Below are positions 16,687 through 23,802 of a stretch of DNA of 45,594 nucleotides, piece by piece. The position numbers were made by a program, and so were the translations under genes. Under the pieces are notes generated by a model. That model was not told the DNA's origin. It worked only from the letters and a program-made list of their open reading frames with translations, and ran no database searches. This DNA is from Chloroflexi bacterium HGW-Chloroflexi-8. GTDB lineage: Bacteria; Chloroflexota; Anaerolineae; Anaerolineales; Anaerolineaceae. The stretch covers positions 1-45,594 of the forward strand of contig PHBS01000008.1 of the NCBI GenBank assembly GCA_002841995.1, in the 5' to 3' direction. Numbering within the stretch: the stretch's first letter is position 1; every line of letters starts with the position of its first letter.

Positions 16687-16702
16687 TAAGCCATTAAGCC
16701 TA
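16687..16702. promoter_or_regulatory. 16-bp palindrome site G, upstream of copA
   Basis: TAAGCCATTAAGCCTA (reverse complement TAGGCTTAATGGCTTA) lies 120 bp before the copA start and fits the consensus TAGGC N6 GCYTA. Confidence 0.6.
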
Positions 16703-16752
16703 TTCTGTAGGCTGTTGAAATTATCCATCTATCACAAAGGGTAATCTACCCA

Positions 16753-17457
16753 TCAAATCTCAAAGTTAGTATCATTGTCATATATCTCTTCCGGAAGTTG
16801 TATTAATCCCAAGGATATTCCTCGCATAACGGCTTCTGTCCGGCTGTCGGCCAGCAATTTTTCAAAGATCCGTGCGATGTGACCTTGTACCGTTCGGTCA
16901 CTGATTTTGAGTTTGATTCCGACTACCTTGTTGGTTAATCCCCTGGCAACCAGGGAAAGGATTTCGATTTCGCGGTCCGTCAAAGGCTCGTAAAACGGTG
17001 CAGGGGTCGGATTGGCGATCTTCGCCAAAACTTTAGGTAAAATCTCCGCGTCGAGAACAGATTTTCCTTGGTAGACGTCCCGTACTGCATTAATTATCTC
17101 GTCAGGCGATGCAGTCTTGAGCACGTAACCGTTCGCGCCGGTCTTTAAAACGGCAGAAATGTACGGATCATCATCATAAGATGTAAGGATGAGTACACCA
17201 ATTGGCCATCGGTGAGCGCGAATCTCGCGCGAAACTTCAATGCCGGTTGCTTTCGGCATCTGGATATCAAGGATGGCAACGTCAGGAGCCATCCTCCCAA
17301 TCATCTCAATTGCCATTGCACCATCCGAGGCTTCGGCGATCACGTCAATATCACCGGCTTGCTCCAGGAACTGACGAATGCCAGCCCGTACAACCGCATG
17401 GTCATCGGCCAGCACCACTCGAATCATTGGTTTCATCTGTTCATTGTCATTCGACAT
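16753..17457 (-). CDS. NarL/FixJ-family response regulator
   Basis: A 234-residue protein. The receiver domain (about 9-125) starts IRVVLADDHAVVRAGI, has the phospho-Asp in DVAILDIQMP (about residue 60), the switch Thr/Ser in LILTSYDDD and Lys in VLKTASPDE. A LuxR-type helix-turn-helix follows (about 160-222: LTDREIEILSLVARGLTNKVVG, then SDRTVQGHIARIFEKL). No kinase gene adjoins it; the closest NarX-type kinase is at 23800-25527. It overlaps the DUF2085 gene by 11 bp and is the last gene of the multicopper-oxidase operon, giving autoregulation if it binds palindrome B. It is a close relative of the regulator at 25560-26240. Confidence 0.9.
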   Translation of the reverse strand: MSNDNEQMKPMIRVVLADDHAVVRAGIRQFLEQAGDIDVIAEASDGAMAIEMIGRMAPDVAILDIQMPKATGIEVSREIRAHRWPIGVLILTSYDDDPYISAVLKTGANGYVLKTASPDEIINAVRDVYQGKSVLDAEILPKVLAKIANPTPAPFYEPLTDREIEILSLVARGLTNKVVGIKLKISDRTVQGHIARIFEKLLADSRTEAVMRGISLGLIQLPEEIYDNDTNFEI

Positions 17458-18301
17458 TATTCACCTTTACTTCTGAGTCATTAATCGGGTTCAATCCGTC
17501 TTGCCCGCGAATATCAGCGTTATACAGTCGTGCGAGATTGGTTTTCCCTTCTTTCAACAAAAATTGTTGTTGGTATTTATATTTTACGACTTCTGCCGCA
17601 TCTGTAGCCGCGACATGGATATAGGGAAAACCAAACCAAACAATACCCAGACCAAATAAAATACCCGTTACCATACGCATCCAGGCGTTGAAAGAACCCC
17701 AAGCATCCCCGGCATAAAAAGAAGACGCAAGGGCATTGTTTGTCAATGTCGCCAGCCAGGCATTGGTGTCGCGAAAACCTTGCCCTAGACCAGCCAGATC
17801 GCTGAAGAAGTGGGTAGTACCATCGATTACCATAGGTAAGAGTAAGAAGGATAGTCCCCACCAAGGTATTGGGCGTATTTTCTTCTTGAATAATCCCCAC
17901 AAGATCCCAAATACCCAGAGACTGGTAAACATTGATACCATCCGGTCAGACCAGGCCACTTTCCAGCCCATTTGCTGATCTCCTATATACTGTCGAAGTA
18001 CAGTAATATCATTGGTGTTCTTCCATACAGATTGAATCTCGCCGATGGAATATGAAATCTTTGAACCAAATAAAAAATACGAGCGTTCTGGCAGCTGATG
18101 ACAGAGGTAGGAATATATCCAGTAGATGGTCTTTCCTGGCAAGGTTAATCCTGCACTCATAAATACAGGTGCAAGGAATGGACTCAAAACATAGATTCCC
18201 AAAAAGATGCTAACAACCAGCACCCAGTACCTACTGAACCAAAGAATGAATTGGTCAGATTTTCTTACAGGGATAGAGGATAATCGAATAGATGAGGTCA
18301 T
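17447..18301 (-). CDS. DUF2085 integral membrane protein
   Basis: A 284-residue protein with about five membrane segments. The DUF2085 signature is visible as YSYLCHQLPERSYFLFG near residue 65, later FFSDLAGLGQGFRDTNAWLA and a C-terminal FGIVWFGFPYIH. The function of DUF2085 proteins is not established; the conserved Cys-His and other polar residues in membrane loops have led to suggestions of metal or redox roles. Here it sits between a YtkA-like lipoprotein and a response regulator in a copper-oxidase operon, which fits a metal-linked membrane task. The ATG at 18301 has GGAG about 13 nt upstream. Confidence 0.8.
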   Translation of the reverse strand: MTSSIRLSSIPVRKSDQFILWFSRYWVLVVSIFLGIYVLSPFLAPVFMSAGLTLPGKTIYWIYSYLCHQLPERSYFLFGSKISYSIGEIQSVWKNTNDITVLRQYIGDQQMGWKVAWSDRMVSMFTSLWVFGILWGLFKKKIRPIPWWGLSFLLLPMVIDGTTHFFSDLAGLGQGFRDTNAWLATLTNNALASSFYAGDAWGSFNAWMRMVTGILFGLGIVWFGFPYIHVAATDAAEVVKYKYQQQFLLKEGKTNLARLYNADIRGQDGLNPINDSEVKVNNVE

Positions 18302-18315
18302 TATGAAATTTCTCC

Positions 18316-18354
18316 ATTCTGTGGTGCGTTCATTTTACGAACTCACCACAGAAT
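18316..18354. other. Long inverted repeat between the YtkA-like and DUF2085 genes
   Basis: ATTCTGTGGTG and CACCACAGAAT form an 11-bp stem with an additional inner GTTC/GAAC pair. There is no U-tract, and the ribosome site of the next gene follows on the minus strand, so it more likely adjusts mRNA stability or differential expression within the operon than ends transcription. Confidence 0.45.
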
Positions 18355-18371
18355 CTAAAACAGCAGTAAGA

Positions 18372-18758
18372 TCATGGAATCTTTAACTCAAAATCCTTTC
18401 TCACATCCAGACCATCTTTTCGAACATAGGCGGTAATTTTCCATGTTCCCGACATGCTGAAATCTGCGGTGATCGCATACTTGCCATCTTCTTGTTCTGT
18501 CGCCGAGCCGTTCATAGTCATGCCAGACATGTCTGTGTGATCGGCGCTTACATCCACAGTCGCCCCAGTCAGAGGTTTTCCATCTTTATCTTGAAGGTTC
18601 AAGATGATTTCGTTTTTCCCTGTGATCGGTGGGTCAGGGTTGGTCCCGAGAGTGAAATTAACCTGGCCAATTGCTTCCTTTTTTGTTTGGGCAGCACATC
18701 CTGCCACCAGTGTAGCCAGGATCAAGATCACAACAATCACAATCAATCGCGGTTTCAT
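18372..18758 (-). CDS. YtkA/FixH-like lipoprotein
   Basis: A 128-residue lipoprotein; ATG 18758 is preferred because GAGGAG lies 8 nt upstream. The signal has lipobox LVAGC (Cys about 21). The mature part is an Ig-like beta domain of the YtkA type: VNFTLGTNPDPPITGKNEI, then KPLTGATVDVSADHTDMSGM with a Met/His-rich turn and a C-terminal GTWKITAYVRKDGL. Similar domains occur with copper chaperones of the PCuAC/CopC class and with cytochrome oxidase maturation. It lies 14 bp after the multicopper oxidase and precedes the DUF2085 gene. Probable periplasmic copper binding, inferred from the Met/His turn and context. Confidence 0.75.
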   Translation of the reverse strand: MKPRLIVIVVILILATLVAGCAAQTKKEAIGQVNFTLGTNPDPPITGKNEIILNLQDKDGKPLTGATVDVSADHTDMSGMTMNGSATEQEDGKYAITADFSMSGTWKITAYVRKDGLDVRKDFELKIP

Positions 18759-18772
18759 GTTTTTCTCCTCTT

Positions 18773-19834
18773 TCAATTAGTTACATTAATCATTAGCATC
18801 AATCCACCAGGTTCCACATTATCGTTGGTGGTATGGTGCAAAATATGGCAGTGCAACATCCATTGCCCGGTTTCCGTGGCGACAAACTCAATGTCGTACC
18901 GCTCGCCCGGTGAAACCAGTACGGTGTCTTTGGTCAGTTGGGCTGCTTCTGGAACCGGATGACCATCCGTTGCCACGATTTTGAATGGAACTCCATGTAA
19001 ATGGATGGGGTGGACAAACTGCCCAATCCCCATTAGGCGTAAACGGACGAGCTGACCCTTCTTGACATTGATCGTCTCTGTGTCCGGAAAAGACTTCCCA
19101 TTAATGGTGAAATAATTAGGCTCCATGCCAGCCATTGGCATGGCAGCATATGTTTCTCCATTCTTAACCAGCCACTCGGAAATCATCAAATCGACATCCA
19201 CATCTGTTTTAAGTACTTCTGCTTCTTTAGGGTCAATAATGAAAGGCGCGTACAGCCCTGCCGAAACCTGAACATCACCCTCATAATGCGAGTGATACAT
19301 GTAAGTGCCAGCTGGCTGGGCGATAAATTCGTATGTAAATGTCTCCCCCGGTTGAATCGGTTTTTGAGTAACGTCCGGTATCCCATCCATAGCATTAGGT
19401 ACAGCGATGCCGTGCCAATGAATGGTTGTGGGCTCAGGAAGGTCATTCATAACGATGATTCGAACTGAATCGCCTTCCATCACGCGGATCATTGGTCCGG
19501 GCACAGTTCCGTTGTAAGTCCAGGCGGTGACAGAAACATCACTGGTGATAGGCCAGATGACCGGTTTGGCGGTCAAATCGAATACCTTGACATCTCCATC
19601 CATGCGGTAGGTCAGCGGTTGTCCGCCAATGTTTTCTGTAGCTGGTTGGATATTTTCGCCGCTTATTGGCTGCATCATGTGGGAACTTTCCGACGAGGAC
19701 ATCATTGATCCTGGAGTTGCAGTAGGATTCATCATACTTCCTGTACCCAACGTTGTTCTAGAACTGGGAGTGCAAGCGGCCAACAGGAATATCCCTGCGA
19801 TAATAATTGGCAAAAACCAGAGCGGTCTTTTCAA
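18773..19834 (-). CDS. Multicopper oxidase, short (two-domain-like) lipoprotein
   Basis: A 353-residue protein with a lipoprotein signal (Cys21 in LLAACTP) and a Met-rich N-terminal linker (GSMMSSSESSHMM). Copper motifs are IHWHGIAVP (His139, His141), YMYHSHYEG (His181, His183), HPIHLHG (275-280) and LHCHILHH (328-334). The length and motif layout fit two-domain laccase-type or nitrite-reductase-like oxidases. After HCHILHH the axial Met is not at the usual five-residue distance; the next candidates are in GGLMLM, after a short insertion. It is first in an operon with the YtkA-like, DUF2085 and response-regulator genes. Two palindromes lie 70-108 bp upstream. Confidence 0.9.
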   Translation of the reverse strand: MKRPLWFLPIIIAGIFLLAACTPSSRTTLGTGSMMNPTATPGSMMSSSESSHMMQPISGENIQPATENIGGQPLTYRMDGDVKVFDLTAKPVIWPITSDVSVTAWTYNGTVPGPMIRVMEGDSVRIIVMNDLPEPTTIHWHGIAVPNAMDGIPDVTQKPIQPGETFTYEFIAQPAGTYMYHSHYEGDVQVSAGLYAPFIIDPKEAEVLKTDVDVDLMISEWLVKNGETYAAMPMAGMEPNYFTINGKSFPDTETINVKKGQLVRLRLMGIGQFVHPIHLHGVPFKIVATDGHPVPEAAQLTKDTVLVSPGERYDIEFVATETGQWMLHCHILHHTTNDNVEPGGLMLMINVTN

Positions 19835-19903
19835 GAGTTTCCTCCTTGGGAATTACGAATGTGATTCATTCCCTAAGGGTAGACGAATTGGCATGAGAAG
19901 AAA

Positions 19904-19919
19904 AGCGCACAATTACTTA
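19904..19919. promoter_or_regulatory. Palindrome site B2, secondary site upstream of the multicopper oxidase operon
   Basis: AGCGCACAATTACTTA matches site E at 12 of 16 positions and lies 23 bp (centre to centre) from the stronger site at 19927-19942, about two helical turns, suggesting cooperative binding. Confidence 0.4.
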
Positions 19920-19926
19920 TAGCAGA

Positions 19927-19942
19927 TGGGCAATTATGCCTA
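19927..19942. promoter_or_regulatory. 16-bp palindrome site B, upstream of the multicopper oxidase operon
   Basis: TGGGCAATTATGCCTA lies 93 bp before the start at 19834. The first 14 bases of its reverse complement (TAGGCATAATTGCC) are identical to those of site A. Confidence 0.65.
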
Positions 19943-19960
19943 ATGTCATCCAAATTGTAG

Positions 19961-20335
19961 TCAAATGTCATGTTGGGTTTCGATGCCGGTCGGATTGTTA
20001 AAATTGCTTTCAGGCAATGGATCAACTGTCGCTGCAATAGAGGATAATAATGTGGTAAATCTGGCTCGGGAGCTGCGTTCCGGTTCATTCTCCAGGAAAA
20101 TAGATGTAGATAAGTCGTCGCCATCCAGGATAATTGTTATGGGTGGGCCGTCCTGTCCATAAACCAAAAGAACAATCATTTGACAGAAGCATTTGGAGTG
20201 CCTGGCCAACGCTGAAAGCAGATTGAAGGATTGAACCACCGCATATCCGGCTGTACTTAATTGATCGGTCACCTGGGTGACAATACAACTACATGCCTGA
20301 TTTACTACCAATATCGGTTGACTTCCAGCGTTCAT
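19961..20335 (-). CDS. Hypothetical protein with Cys-pair N-terminus (124 aa)
   Basis: A 124-residue soluble protein with GGAGATATAAA just before the ATG at 20335. The N-terminus (PILVVNQACSCIVTQVTDQL) looks like the first strand and helix of a Rossmann- or receiver-like fold with a CSC pair. More Cys occur in SKCFCQMIVLLVYGQ, and a strand ITIILDGDDLSTSIFL follows. No catalytic signature is recognisable. Its own copy of the palindrome (site I, 70 bp upstream) places it in the same regulon as copA, so a role in metal or redox sensing is plausible. The coding status is supported by the ribosome site and promoter element, not by a known family. Confidence 0.6.
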   Translation of the reverse strand: MNAGSQPILVVNQACSCIVTQVTDQLSTAGYAVVQSFNLLSALARHSKCFCQMIVLLVYGQDGPPITIILDGDDLSTSIFLENEPERSSRARFTTLLSSIAATVDPLPESNFNNPTGIETQHDI

Positions 20336-20404
20336 TTTATATCTCCGATTTGAGTATAGGAGGTTTGAGTTAACATGCGTACAGCAAAATCACAGAATAA
20401 GATG

Positions 20405-20420
20405 TAAGTGATTCTGCCTA
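20405..20420. promoter_or_regulatory. 16-bp palindrome site I
   Basis: TAAGTGATTCTGCCTA lies 70 bp upstream of the hypothetical gene at 19961-20335 and abuts the stop codon of the preceding gene. Confidence 0.55.
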
Positions 20421-20702
20421 TCAATGGCAGCCATGCTTACGCTCGTTCTCGACCGGGACAGGGCTAACTTGATCATGCGAATTGGATAGGGACGTTTGTT
20501 CTTGGTGTTGGCCGTTGCCGGCATGACCTGCATGCATCCAGAAATGGCTCAAGATTATCGCTCCGATCAGACTATAATTGATGACCAGGCCAACTGCTAC
20601 TTTGAAAACAAAGATTGCTACTAAAGCAGCTAGCAATCCGGCGACCGTGGTTAGCACAAGAGGCTGAATTCGAACTTTGTTTGTGGGGGTAGATTGGTTC
20701 AT
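20421..20702 (-). CDS. Small His-rich membrane protein, DUF2933-like
   Basis: A 93-residue protein with two membrane segments (LVLTTVAGLLAALVAIFVF and VGLVINYSLIGAIILSHFW) followed by a His-rich tail: WMHAGHAGNGQHQEQ and, at the end, NERKHGCH. The HxxMHxGHxG pattern resembles the tail of DUF2933 proteins, which are commonly found with copper-resistance genes, though the match is by eye. The tail may bind metal outside the membrane. It is a single-gene unit preceded by palindrome C (75 bp upstream) and followed by site I. Confidence 0.65.
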   Translation of the reverse strand: MNQSTPTNKVRIQPLVLTTVAGLLAALVAIFVFKVAVGLVINYSLIGAIILSHFWMHAGHAGNGQHQEQTSLSNSHDQVSPVPVENERKHGCH

Positions 20703-20776
20703 GAAATGTCTCCTTCGTATCTTTAATATAGTGAGGTTGGAGACTTTCGATAAGCGCTGTTCCGCGTGTCCCTGAT

Positions 20777-20792
20777 CCAGCAGAAATACCTA
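20777..20792. promoter_or_regulatory. 16-bp palindrome site C (weak match)
   Basis: CCAGCAGAAATACCTA (reverse complement TAGGTATTTCTGCTGG) lies 75 bp upstream of the DUF2933-like gene and overlaps the stop codon of the upstream ATPase gene. It is the weakest primary site but has the expected distance. Confidence 0.4.
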
Positions 20793-21839
20793 TTCCGGCT
20801 TAAGCTGACTGAGAAAAACGCTTGCAAGAGGGTATTGATTACCTAAGACTCTCTGTAATTTACCATGGAGGTTTTTCGAATCCGCGATTATCTCACTGTA
20901 TGGGAATAATAGCGATTGGGTGATTGCCAGATCCATTGCGATTTGTAAATTTTTTTGAGGGCTTTCAGCAAACAAGCCAGAACCCATTTGCGACCAAGAA
21001 TTGGATAAATAAACCATTCCGTCAAGCAGCATGTTGCTTGAATAATTGGAGACAACTTTCTGCAAGATTTGTTGTATCTGTAATATGGGGAGCAAAGCCG
21101 ATGGAAGCCGGTGCAAAATAATCATCACCTTCCGAAAAGCCCTTTGTGGGTCTCTGATGAACGAACGGATCAAACGTTTCTCTCTCAAGGGATCCGTGCT
21201 CACTCTATCGATTGTTTGGCGACCGGTTTTTTTCATTGGCACACAATCGATGATCGTGGTCTGAGAGAGCAGGTCAGCATCCGACCAGCGGAATTGGAGT
21301 ATGTCCATGGTACCGATAATGGCGAGATTGGAAGGAAATGGGATCGGATCTGAGAAATGAGAAGTGGGCAAGCGCATTAACTGTCCATGGCGAAGTTGAA
21401 ATGCTGTTTCTGAAAAATACTCCTGTAATTCACCGGGACTAATCCGGCTGATATTAGCAATGTATAGCCGATCCAGATTGCCTGGCAGTCCGGCCTCTTC
21501 GATCATCATTTCCAATTTGAGTGTATTGAACCGCGATTGGGTTTGCGTGAACGTGGCAACATCAGCGGTCTGGGAAGCCCACCAGGGGTGGCCTAGCATC
21601 GGTTGATACTGATACGAATCACGTCCCATCAGCACCTTGCTAAATCCTTCGACCAGAGCTTCTTTCTCGGCTTCTGGTGGGCCAATCAGGATCATCAATG
21701 GCTTGGATTTGAGTGCGACGAGAAAGTTGGCTGTCCAAACCCTCGGGAGCGAGAAGCCCTGCTTATAGAGTTGCTCTTGAGTATCATCAAGTAGCGTGAT
21801 TTCAGGATCAAAAGAGGGATCTTTTTCTCGTTTGATCAT
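20790..21839 (-). CDS. AAA/MoxR-like ATPase-fold protein with degenerate P-loop
   Basis: A 349-residue protein. A strand-loop LMILIGPPEAEKEALVEGF takes the place of Walker A but lacks the GK[ST] signature, so ATP hydrolysis is doubtful. Later blocks RLYIANISRISPGELQEYF and NLAIIGTMDILQFRWSDADLLSQTTIIDC resemble the Walker B / sensor-1 region of McrB- or MoxR-like AAA proteins. The start overlaps the methyltransferase stop by 4 bp (ATGA), so it is last in the lgt-small-methyltransferase operon. The function is unknown; it may be a non-catalytic scaffold. The assignment is from fold-like motifs only. Confidence 0.55.
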   Translation of the reverse strand: MIKREKDPSFDPEITLLDDTQEQLYKQGFSLPRVWTANFLVALKSKPLMILIGPPEAEKEALVEGFSKVLMGRDSYQYQPMLGHPWWASQTADVATFTQTQSRFNTLKLEMMIEEAGLPGNLDRLYIANISRISPGELQEYFSETAFQLRHGQLMRLPTSHFSDPIPFPSNLAIIGTMDILQFRWSDADLLSQTTIIDCVPMKKTGRQTIDRVSTDPLREKRLIRSFIRDPQRAFRKVMIILHRLPSALLPILQIQQILQKVVSNYSSNMLLDGMVYLSNSWSQMGSGLFAESPQKNLQIAMDLAITQSLLFPYSEIIADSKNLHGKLQRVLGNQYPLASVFLSQLKPE

Positions 21840-22486
21840 AAATCCTCATGAAATGAGCGGTAATGGACCAGTTCTCCGAAAAGTGTTTTAAAGCGCCCAA
21901 CCTCGGAGGCATTGGATAGGCCAGCACATCGTAGCATTTCTGGAAGCAAGCCACGGATATTGTCACCAGCTTCCTCGAGACGGGCAATCGGTATGGAGAT
22001 AATCTTCATAATTAGGCTGGTCGGTTTCCCAAAGTCCAATAAGTGGAATTCACCCCCGGGTTTCAATACTCGAAAAACTTCCTTGAAGGCTTTGACCTTA
22101 TTCGAAGCTGTGAGGTGATGGATCACAAGACAGGAAACCACACGGTCGAATGAAGCCTCGGGGTAAGGTAGCTCCGTTGCAAGCCCTTCCTTCCATTGGA
22201 TGGATATGCCGGCGGCTTCGGCTTTGTGTCCGGCTATTTGTAGTACAGTAGCGTCGCCGTCCAGCCCAATCAACTCGATCGATGGGAAGTGCTGTTTGAT
22301 CTGGATGGTCAATGTACCTGTGCCGCAGCCCAGGTCAAGAACCTTGTGGTCGTTCGCAAGGTTGGAATATTCGATCAGGTGGCGTTTGAACGTATCTTCC
22401 CGCATTCCCCATTTGAGCAAGGGATCATACAGCGGGGTCAACCACCTTCGGTTCAATGCCGGGATGTACTGTTCTTTCTTTTCCAT
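21836..22486 (-). CDS. Class I SAM-dependent methyltransferase
   Basis: A 216-residue methyltransferase of the UbiE/Methyltransf_11 type. Motif I is VLDLGCGTGTLTIQI (about 51-65), motif II IELIGLDGDATVLQIA, then FDRVVSCLVIHHL, followed by VLKPGGEFHLLDFGKP. The substrate cannot be told: relatives methylate quinones, lipids, metalloids or small metabolites. A WLTPLYDPLLKWG segment near the N-terminus occurs in several membrane-substrate enzymes. It is the third gene of an operon with lgt and a 45-residue membrane protein, 4 bp after the latter, and overlaps the following ATPase gene. Confidence 0.85.
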   Translation of the reverse strand: MEKKEQYIPALNRRWLTPLYDPLLKWGMREDTFKRHLIEYSNLANDHKVLDLGCGTGTLTIQIKQHFPSIELIGLDGDATVLQIAGHKAEAAGISIQWKEGLATELPYPEASFDRVVSCLVIHHLTASNKVKAFKEVFRVLKPGGEFHLLDFGKPTSLIMKIISIPIARLEEAGDNIRGLLPEMLRCAGLSNASEVGRFKTLFGELVHYRSFHEDL

Positions 22487-22490
22487 GCAG

Positions 22491-22628
22491 TTACAATGTT
22501 TCCAGAATGGTGAAAATTCCTAGCACGAGGAAATAGACGCCAAATCCCAAAAGCATACTTGCCAGTAGGAAATGTGCCACCTTTAGAGATTTGGTTGGGT
22601 GAGATAAGTCGACATACGGCTTTTCCAT
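22491..22628 (-). CDS. Small single-pass membrane protein (45 aa)
   Basis: A 45-residue frame (MEKPYVDLSHPTKSLKVAHF, then a membrane segment LLASMLLGFGVYFLVLGIF) fills the gap between lgt and the methyltransferase with 15 bp and 4 bp spacing. The tight packing and a GGAGGT ribosome site upstream of the ATG at 22628 support translation. The function is unknown. Confidence 0.6.
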   Translation of the reverse strand: MEKPYVDLSHPTKSLKVAHFLLASMLLGFGVYFLVLGIFTILETL

Positions 22629-22643
22629 TTGAGACCTCCAATA

Positions 22644-23435
22644 TCAGGCATTCACGGAAAGCTGAAGGTTCTTCATTATTGTGATCGCGAGGAGTGGCAG
22701 ACTGATTGCAAATACGACAACGCTGATCAGTTGGGCCTGGTTCAAACCCAGGGCAATGATCTTATACGTACTCGTAAAAGCGATGAAAAAACGGACAAAA
22801 GAGTACAGCGCCAGGTAGATCAAAGTCAAAATTCCATCCTTCAAACGTTTTTTGCGCAGGTTCCACAGCACGGCAAAAATTGCCAGGTTCATCAGGATTT
22901 CATAGACGGGAGTGGGAGTGTAGTAAACGCCGAGTTGGGGGACCATTGCGTTGGGACTGATATATGCGAAGCCAAACGGACCACTGGTCGGTTTGCCTAT
23001 AGCATCCCCAGTGATGATGCAGGCGATTCTCCCGACAGCCTGGGCCAGGACCACGCCAGGAACAAAGGCATCCAGCAGGAGAGGTAATTTCCAGCGATAG
23101 ATACGAGCGAGCACTGCTGTAGCCACGAGTCCGCCCAGCACGCCGCCCCAGATCGCCAGGCCGCCTTCCCAGATGTACAACGCACGAACGGGATTAGCAG
23201 CAAACACATCCGACCAGTGGTCGAGTACGTGGAAGAGTCGTGCGCCGACCAAACCGGTAATGACAACCCACAGAACGCTTTCCGAAATTTTTTCGGTATT
23301 GAAGCCTTTTCGTCCAGCTTCCTTGACCGCCAGCCAGGTACCGATAATTATGGCGACAGTTACAATCAAGCTGTACCACCGGAGATGGAAGTGTCCTATT
23401 GAAAACAGAATCGGGTCGATGGGGATAGTGATCAT
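22644..23435 (-). CDS. lgt: Prolipoprotein diacylglyceryl transferase
   Basis: A 263-residue integral membrane enzyme with about seven membrane segments. It would transfer diacylglycerol from phosphatidylglycerol to the lipobox Cys of prolipoproteins. The expected blocks are present: HVLDHWSDVF, LYIWEGGLAIWGGVLGG (the family's HGG..YGG region, with His replaced by Glu in WEGG), and AVGRIACIITGDAIGKPT including the Lgt signature Arg. The replaced His and the atypical C-terminus place it in a divergent subfamily. It is the first gene after the YHS gene but is separated from it by a terminator, and it heads the lgt-small-methyltransferase-ATPase operon. Many lipoproteins in this window would be substrates. 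Confidence 0.85.
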   Translation of the reverse strand: MITIPIDPILFSIGHFHLRWYSLIVTVAIIIGTWLAVKEAGRKGFNTEKISESVLWVVITGLVGARLFHVLDHWSDVFAANPVRALYIWEGGLAIWGGVLGGLVATAVLARIYRWKLPLLLDAFVPGVVLAQAVGRIACIITGDAIGKPTSGPFGFAYISPNAMVPQLGVYYTPTPVYEILMNLAIFAVLWNLRKKRLKDGILTLIYLALYSFVRFFIAFTSTYKIIALGLNQAQLISVVVFAISLPLLAITIMKNLQLSVNA

Positions 23436-23453
23436 GATACCTTCTAAAAGTAT

Positions 23454-23480
23454 CCCCGTTTGCTATTCTGCCAAACGGGG
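23454..23480 (-). terminator. Intrinsic terminator between the YHS gene and lgt
   Basis: A perfect 9-bp stem CCCCGTTTG / CAAACGGGG with a nine-base loop is followed on the minus strand by ATACTTTTAG. It lies 18 bp after the YHS stop and 19 bp before the lgt start. Confidence 0.6.
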
Positions 23481-23497
23481 AAGTGGGAGGAAGAATT

Positions 23498-23674
23498 TTA
23501 GTGGTTGTGTCCTGAGTGGCTGTTCTCAGCCTTCCCTACATATTTTTGGGGTTCTTTGTCGAAGGCTTTCTTGCAGCCTGATGAGCAGAAGTAAAAAGTC
23601 GTTCCCTGATAATCCGATTTCCCTGCGGCCGTCTTGGGATCGACGTCCATACCACAGACTGGGTCTTTTTCCAT
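23498..23674 (-). CDS. YHS-domain protein (58 aa)
   Basis: A 58-residue protein that is essentially one YHS domain: [19 protein letters not shown], then FYFCSSGCKKAFDKEPQKY, with metal-binding Cys at 7, 30 and 34, and a His-rich tail ending SHSGHNH. It is nearly the same domain as the N-terminus of the CopA here (MEKDPVCGM.. YYFCSEDC), so it may act as a free copper-binding module or chaperone for the pump. A GGAG ribosome site precedes the ATG at 23674. It is a monocistronic unit with palindrome D 113 bp upstream and a terminator downstream. Confidence 0.85.
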   Translation of the reverse strand: MEKDPVCGMDVDPKTAAGKSDYQGTTFYFCSSGCKKAFDKEPQKYVGKAENSHSGHNH

Positions 23675-23786
23675 CGTTTTCTCCTTTTGGTCTATGTGAT
23701 AGACCGAATTAATTGAATCTCACTTACAAATAAAAGTATAAGACGCTGGTCGAACATTGAACAGCGCTAAGTTGCCGGATTTGAGG

Positions 23787-23802
23787 TAAGCGATAATGCC
23801 TA
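23787..23802. promoter_or_regulatory. 16-bp palindrome site D, upstream of the YHS gene
   Basis: TAAGCGATAATGCCTA lies 113 bp upstream of the YHS start and overlaps the last codons of the kinase gene. A weaker half-site (AGCGCTAAGTTGCCGG) sits 24 bp away, similar to the pairing seen at site B. Confidence 0.6.
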
